Both the position numbers and the translations under genes were made by a program. Shown piece by piece: positions 58,743-64,000 of a stretch of DNA of 64,000 bases (the first letter of the stretch is position 1; each line of letters starts with the position of its first letter). The notes under the pieces are model-generated. The model made no database searches. It worked only from the letters and a program-made list of their open reading frames with translations, and was not told the DNA's origin. Source of the stretch: Siphonodentalium dalli (taxonomy: Eukaryota > Mollusca > Scaphopoda > Gadilida > Siphonodentaliidae); the NCBI GenBank assembly GCA_032622095.1, contig CP136068.1:150735365-150799364 (forward strand). The letters are read 5' to 3'.

Positions 58743-60459
58743 TCAATTGTATGCGTTTTCAAACATATTCAAACTTGCCTCACCATCTAACCGGAACTGC
58801 ATCTGTTCAATGCTGGATCCCATGAATTGGCAGAATTCGTCGGTCGTCCGAGTACCATGTCCAGCGCGTCTGTCTTTGAGACTTCTGAGAAGAACGTTTC
58901 GCCCATCGTCGAACGGAATGCTCTCACGTGCGAAAGAGCATAGACGGCAGTCTTGGCGTCAATGCTCGCCAACATTGCCTCCCACAGTTGAATAGGCCAT
59001 CCACGGACATTGGTCGTTGTTGGTGGAAACACCCCGAAGTTTACTCCCCGAAGTAGACGAGATCGAAGGCAATGTCTCATCGTGTATCGGTCATGTGCAC
59101 TTATTCCTGGTTCATCTTCAGCTCACCACCAATCCCGGATACCATGGCAGACATCGGCGGCGTGAATATACCCTTTTTGTCGCATTGTCTGCTTAACCAT
59201 GAGGCTGAAGAATGTGGCGGCCATGGGCACGGACATGGGACCCACTATGTCTTGTACCATAATGAATGTGAGTTTGGTCGATCTGGATAGTGCAATCTGT
59301 AACAAGGGTTCATTTGTTAGACCTTCTATTCCTCCACTGCAAATTTTGCGTTTTGTGCTGATGAGAAGATGAGAGAAATCATTGCACTTCATCTCCGGCT
59401 GTTGTCATTCTTCACTGTATTCAGGTATATAGAACCAATCGCCTTCTAAGCTTGAGTCATTAATGTTGACACTACACTACAATGGAGACGCTGCCTTGAA
59501 ATTTTCAAATTCATATGGCCAGTTATATTCCGCATATGCAATGTTTAATACGGATTTTGGAACCTTTTTGCCGGCAAGTACTGACCAGCTAGACTCTTTG
59601 GATTGCGTACGCATCTGCACCTTGTGACTGTACCGAGGCTGTGAGCATCAAGACTAAGACCTAGACAATCTGCGACGAATTTAAGTTTCTGATCCTTTGT
59701 CGAAGAAGTTTATAACTTTTTTTTTTTTCAATTTCAGGAACTTGAGAATGACCTTAAGATCAACATCTCTGAGTTTCTTCAAATTCGCAACAGAGCTCAG
59801 TATTTCCGCTATGTCGCTAGCAGCTTTAGTTACCCATTTATCTTTACAACCGAGTCAACTTTCAACATTGAGAGAAGACATGTCATGTCTTCTTGTGGGA
59901 TGACACATGGCAAAGATACATTCGCTGGTCCGGCCATTGTGTTTGTCGGTTCATCTCACCATATTTTGCTGGCTCTGGAATCTTTATTTTACAATTTTCT
60001 AGTGCTGCTGATATCTGCTCGTCAACAACGATGGTTCGCATTTCACTTTGGTCATCGTCACTAAGTGTTTGTATACGTTCCAGCGGCAGGACATCTAATA
60101 TAGTTAATCTGTTACCTTCCTCGGATTCATCTGTGAGACGTGACTTAGTGTCTTTGGCCTTCAGAGATCCCCAAGCTCGTGTTGTAATTGTAGGCAATCT
60201 CTGTCCGTTAAATTCCTGTATTACTCCTTCGCCATATTTGTACCAGTCGCCCGTGTCTTTATTTAATTTAGAGAAGCTAGCGACGATTTTGATTTTTGTT
60301 TTCTGCATTGTGCCAGATGTCCTCTTGTAGTTGGAACATGGTCAGTGGGCGATTTGTTTTACTCCTCACATCTATGTTGTGCCACTGCCCATCGAAAGAC
60401 GAACATAGAATATGGATCTGTGCACTTTCACGACAGTATTGCGAAGTGTTAGAAAAAGT
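58743..60459 (-). pseudogene. Decayed protein-coding gene of unrecognised family
   Basis: Reading on the minus strand, coding-like frames follow one another: YCRESAQIHILCSSFDGQWH with NIDVRSKTNRPLTMFQLQED (60,440-60,310); after a frame change, a 141-codon frame (60,308-59,883) with GQRLPTITTRAWGSLKAKD; WVTKAASDIAEILSSVANLK (about 59,840-59,740); STKLTFIMVQDIVGPMSVPM and AADVCHGIRDWW with a stop at 59,123; RSRLLRGVNFGVFPPTTTNV, RGWPIQLWEAMLASIDAKT and GETFFSEVSKTDA; then, after a shift near 58,890, HGTRTTDEFCQFMGSSIEQM to a TGA at 58,743. GC content is higher than around it. The layout recalls multi-copy uncharacterised proteins of corals and molluscs, perhaps transposon-derived, but I cannot name the family. 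At least two frameshifts and one stop make it non-functional. Its 5' end abuts the start of A'. Confidence 0.6.
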
Positions 60460-61827
60460 ATGTGATAATTTTATCTGTTCTGAGCGTTACTGAACTATTA
60501 GGGAGATATGTTTAGCTTTTATATACTGGCATGTTTGTTTTTGCTTGTTTTGACACAATAAAAGATAATTCAATTCATAAAAGTCTTACTCTATGTAATT
60601 AATGACTGAGGGTTTGCTATGCGATGGTGGTACAATGGTAGCCCATATCAATAAAATAAAAACCTACCTGCCTCCTTGTTAAAATTGCGCAAATAATAAA
60701 TTAAAAATAAATATCTTCCTCCCTCATGGTTAAAATTGGCCATAAATAATCAAATTAAATAACTGCATACCTCATCACTTTGAGAAAAAGGTGTGTGAGA
60801 AACAAACACCATATTTTATATGGCCTAAGTGTGTTTTAGGTCTATATTACATTATGCTGACTGGTCGGTCACCGAGGGGACGGTATATCAACCAGTTTAT
60901 ATGTCACATAGACCTAAAATACACACTTATATTTGATAAAACTCACCCAAGGTTCCGACCAGTTGACATATTTTGCATACAATTGTTCTCCAACTTGTTG
61001 ATATTCACTGTTGTGTTTATGGGGTGTACGCTATAATAACAGCTTTCGGCCTCAGAGACGATCTGATCGAAACAGGATTCCTTCTGAGCTTTTCCTGGAT
61101 TCCAGTTGACAATGTTGGTGTTGGAACAGTATATAATTGTGTAAAGTTGAACAGCAAATTTTTTAAATTCAAGGTATAATGTTTAATTCAGACATTCATC
61201 TCTTAAGACTAGGCCCCTGCGAATATTTGATTTTCGTTTTGTTATTCGATTCGACCTCGATAATCGATTCGACTTGGAAATGAATATTTAGTTTGAATAC
61301 TTCAAACGCGAACGTACATTACTTGTATTTAAATTCGCGCAGAAAAATATTTTTTGCAAACCCATTGGTCTGCGAATTATTTAAAACTGAGCGAAAACTA
61401 GTACGACTCATAAGTTTATATAAAACAATATCGAAAATAAGAGGGGCATTTTAGATAGAAAATAAACACTTATAGTTACATATGGCCAACCAATCAATCT
61501 CAACACCATTAATCATATGTACATGTAAAGCAATAAATCATGGTCAGATCTATGATATTGAAATGCTTCTAAGAAATGCACATATTCCAGAATGAATGTG
61601 CACGAAACAACGTCTCCGTATTTACAACCCTGGGATGACACAGTGGTCAAACAGTCTGTTTTACTTCACATAAAATACACGCAACCATGCAAGAGTTTGT
61701 TTTGTAAAGTCAGCAACATATATATATATATATATAGAGATATGTGGTTGTGGTTTACTTCCTTCGAGTTCGATTCCACGATGTCCATAAACTTTTATTT
61801 ATTTATATTTATTAAATATCAGAATGC

Positions 61828-61993
61828 TTATTTGGACCCTACATGAGCACCCATCTTCACAACAAAATTATTTCGCAGTCTGTGATATACACCATATAAA
61901 ACAGATCCAAGTCTTTGCTTACCCTTTTTCAGGAGATCCTCTACTCCATCTGCTGAGACCATGACTCTTTTGTGTTCTTGTCACACACTTTAA
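61828..61993 (-). pseudogene. CIDE-N-like coding fragment in unit A'
   Basis: Minus-strand counterpart of 43,873-43,975. After a one-base deletion relative to A (following KVCDKN), the frame reads KRVMVSADGVEDLLKKGKQR, then LGSVLYGVYHRLRNNFVVKM and GAHVGSK before TAA at 61,828-61,830. GTAAGC after CTGAAAAAGG could be a splice donor, in which case the last part is intron read-through. Resemblance to a CIDE-N start is suggestive only. It lies upstream, on the same strand, of the pseudogene at 58,743-60,459, so a shared gene is possible but unproven. Confidence 0.3.
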
Positions 61994-62297
61994 ACAACAT
62001 CATGATTGATAAGATCATCACATTCTGGGCTAGACGAGGTTCGAACCCCGGCATGGATGAAATTCGGTCCCGATTTTCAAGCTTGATTTGGTTTGAGGGA
62101 CATATCAATGTACCATTCCGATCGACACGTGGTCATTTCGAAAAGAAATCAGAATTTGTTCACGCTCACTGAGTTAAGCAAATATGAAGCAATGAACACT
62201 CGTACTGAGTCCGTGCCTCCATAACTCTGACATATATACGACTGTACCAGTAATCGTATGGTCACATGCAATTTCGGAGGAAATGAATTCACATGTT

Positions 62298-62373
62298 TCC
62301 AGAATGGCTGGTCAAGAATTTCGAAGGTAGTGGGTTCGAACCCATGTTCTGTTTTAGTCTAAAATAAGGGTAC
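62298..62373 (+). other. 76-bp insertion with a tRNA T-arm-like motif
   Basis: Present in A' and absent from A (between ACATGTT and CACATGGCAT). It contains GTGGGTTCGAACCCATG, a perfect T-arm/box B form, and GGCTGGTCAAG upstream as a poor box A. It is too short for a tRNA. It may be a piece of a tRNA-derived SINE. Confidence 0.45.
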
Positions 62374-62576
62374 ACATGGCATATCCCGAACAAGGTTAAA
62401 TTGGCATGGTTCAAAAGGGGATGCATGTGGAAATTGCCAGTTGGATACTACAGTTAGAGGAGACCATCTAGTCACGACAATGAACAAAGAGATGGATATG
62501 TTTTTATAATGACCGATTTTGAAAAGTTTTCAACAATTTTGTTCATTATCTATATTATGTCATAATATAAGACACA

Positions 62577-62641
62577 AATACTGCCACATACGTGGACACG
62601 GCGACGTTCGATCACATCATTATGAATGCACCAACGTCCTT
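62577..62641 (+). repeat. Single 65-bp satellite monomer in A'
   Basis: AATACTGCCACATACGTGGA through CCAACGTCCTT is one complete monomer, with only two differences from the array consensus at its start. The flanks (GACACA to the left, TGTAAATTA to the right) are the same as those bounding the 13-kb array in A. Confidence 0.93.
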
Positions 62642-63109
62642 TGTAAATTATTTATAAAAATGCCAGTTAACATTAATTCAACTAGTTAATCGCTGGCTGT
62701 CGAATAATACAGGGCTTTCCCTTCAGACACTTACCGGAGAACAATAGCCTTTCTCACCGAACTCACCTTCAATAGTTTCATGTTTCCCATCTGGTCATCC
62801 TTCTGGACAAGGTTGTATATATACTGTGGTATCCGAAGTTCGATATGCGAACGTTCTGGGAAAAAAATTTGTTTTGAAATATTTTATCATTATTTTTAAC
62901 ACATGCATATGGTGTAAACTATGACATGAAATAAAGCATGCACTCTCTTGTTAACCATTCATAACTTTTCTCAGATAAATACGATTTGGCAACGATAATA
63001 AATAATCATCTACTCGAATGGCAGGTATTTCGAACAGTTCATGGTACATTCACATGATCATCACATATTTCAGCCATATTTCTATTCCATTAAATTTAGT
63101 GATGTTTTA

Positions 63110-63240
63110 AAGTGGTGTGAAGCACTACAGAAGGGTGATCAAATAGTAATTGAGAATAATCTTTCTCAAAGGAGTTATTTGTTGCGAACATTATTCCAAA
63201 TTGACGATACACACCGTCATTCTAATATATTAATTAAATG
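63110..63240 (+). repeat. Dispersed repeat family F, fragment 6
   Basis: GTGGTGTGAAGCACTACAGA, GGTGATCAAATAGTAATTGA, GAATAATCTTTCTC and ATTATTCCAAATTG follow the order of family F copies at 8.9 and 10.1 kb. The 77-codon ORF across it is incidental. Confidence 0.6.
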
Positions 63241-64000
63241 CAATGACTCTCGATGGCGAAATCATATGTCTTAGATTATTGCCGATACTTGCGTCCCGAA
63301 TTTAGATGTAAATATTTACAATTTGGCGTAGTACAGACGATGTTTTCTATGGAGTGGTATGGCCGATTTCTTTTAAAGGTATTTACTTAATTAACAATTA
63401 AGAGATAGAGTTATTGCTCTTCCATTGAGAATAAAAGACTGACTGGCAGTACAGACCAGATCAAAATTAAGCACAGAACACATATCGGTACCTTGACAAA
63501 AACATGTTCACAGTTTATTTGACCAGTTAAGTTGATAAGTTGATCTGGGCATTCGAAAAGTAACCTGAAAATGGGCTTATGAAATATTTATGGTGTCAAA
63601 CCAAGTGAAGGACCTTTAATATAAACATTTATATTTGATGAAGGTCTCTAGAATGATTGACAGATCATACATACAAAGTCAATCAAGGTATTACACCCGG
63701 GCCCATTACTACCACACAAGCGTTATTCATATCCTTATTATCCTAACCAGTTGTATTTGTTGGCCATGTTTGTCAACGTCTTTGGGTAAACATCATACCT
63801 CTTCTTTTTTGTAACCGCTACATTGGATCCTCGTTCCGGATTCACACCAACTAGTAATCTGGATCAGAAAACAAATATGACAGTATTATGTTTGATCCTG
63901 CTTTGTGATGGGAAGTATTTGTGTATAAAATAACAGCAGTAATTATAAAATCACACCCTGGTATACCCTATTATCAATTATTTCCCCATCATTTAATCAT
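63241..64000. other. Non-coding DNA, no gene seen
   Basis: No ORF, RNA gene or repeat is recognised up to the window end. Confidence 0.45.

Larger units (their letters stand above)
60462..63110 (+). repeat. Segmental duplicate A'
   Basis: Direct-orientation counterpart of 42,497-44,499 plus 58,075-58,480. Compared with A it lacks the 541-bp insert and has one satellite monomer instead of the array. It also has about 130 extra bp at 61,800-61,930, an extra 76 bp at 62,298-62,373 and about 100 extra bp at 62,955-63,050. Where A' keeps sequence that A lacks around 61,830-61,930, the minus-strand frame is longer, so A' looks closer to the original there. Confidence 0.88.

Noticed and set aside
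59893-60330. 145-codon plus-strand ORF
   Set aside because: It is the antisense shadow of the minus-strand pseudogene, whose frames link into a consistent protein-like series.

Overview
This is eukaryotic, non-coding-rich DNA, most likely from a marine bivalve or a close mollusc. It is AT-rich, has no prokaryote-style gene blocks, and carries many TACATGTA-type palindromes. It also holds SINE bodies with the CCCCAATCAATCAA tail and a TGTCCCCCGAC-ended terminal-inverted-repeat (TIR) element, both of which I associate with bivalve genomes. The organism call rests on these repeats, not on a database match. I see no intact protein-coding gene; nearly all short ORFs are chance ORFs in repeats.

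Layout. 1-6.4 kb: AT-rich DNA with several small TIR or foldback elements. 6.4-8.15 kb: a 45-bp minisatellite. 8.16-8.5 kb: a degenerate ACCTGGGTG repeat. 8.5-10.7 kb: three copies of one dispersed repeat, the third split by a SINE. 11.5-21 kb, plus strand: remains of a multi-exon gene or cellularised transposon. These are a SAM-like exon (11,482-11,654), a long broken exon with a Crypton-type tyrosine-recombinase-like core (13,987-16,075), an acidic exon (18,490-18,583) and a Myb/SANT-like C-terminal exon (20,781-20,975). 22-31 kb: dispersed repeats and two oppositely oriented TTAA-flanked MITEs, one sitting in the tail of a SINE. 32.5-34 kb: a TIR element and a minisatellite that reverses orientation in its middle. 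35.2-39.5 kb: a 4.3-kb giant palindrome inserted into a dispersed repeat with a TTA target duplication. 40.5-40.9 kb: a pair of 69-bp palindromes between 27-bp direct repeats.

42.5-63.1 kb is the most striking part. A unit of about 2.5 kb is present twice in direct orientation (A from 42,497; A' from 60,462). At the same internal point A' has exactly one 65-bp monomer (62,577-62,641), while A has about 195 tandem copies over 13 kb (45,049-58,074). The array shows higher-order blocks of 22-35 monomers, diverged edges, CpG-to-TpG variants and one TTAA MITE. Between A and A' lies a decayed minus-strand gene of an unrecognised family (58,743-60,459). Inside both A copies is a minus-strand fragment resembling the start of a CIDE-N domain.

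The window therefore works as a repeat-evolution record: nested insertions with visible empty sites, paired palindromes in different vehicles, and a satellite next to its single-monomer relative.
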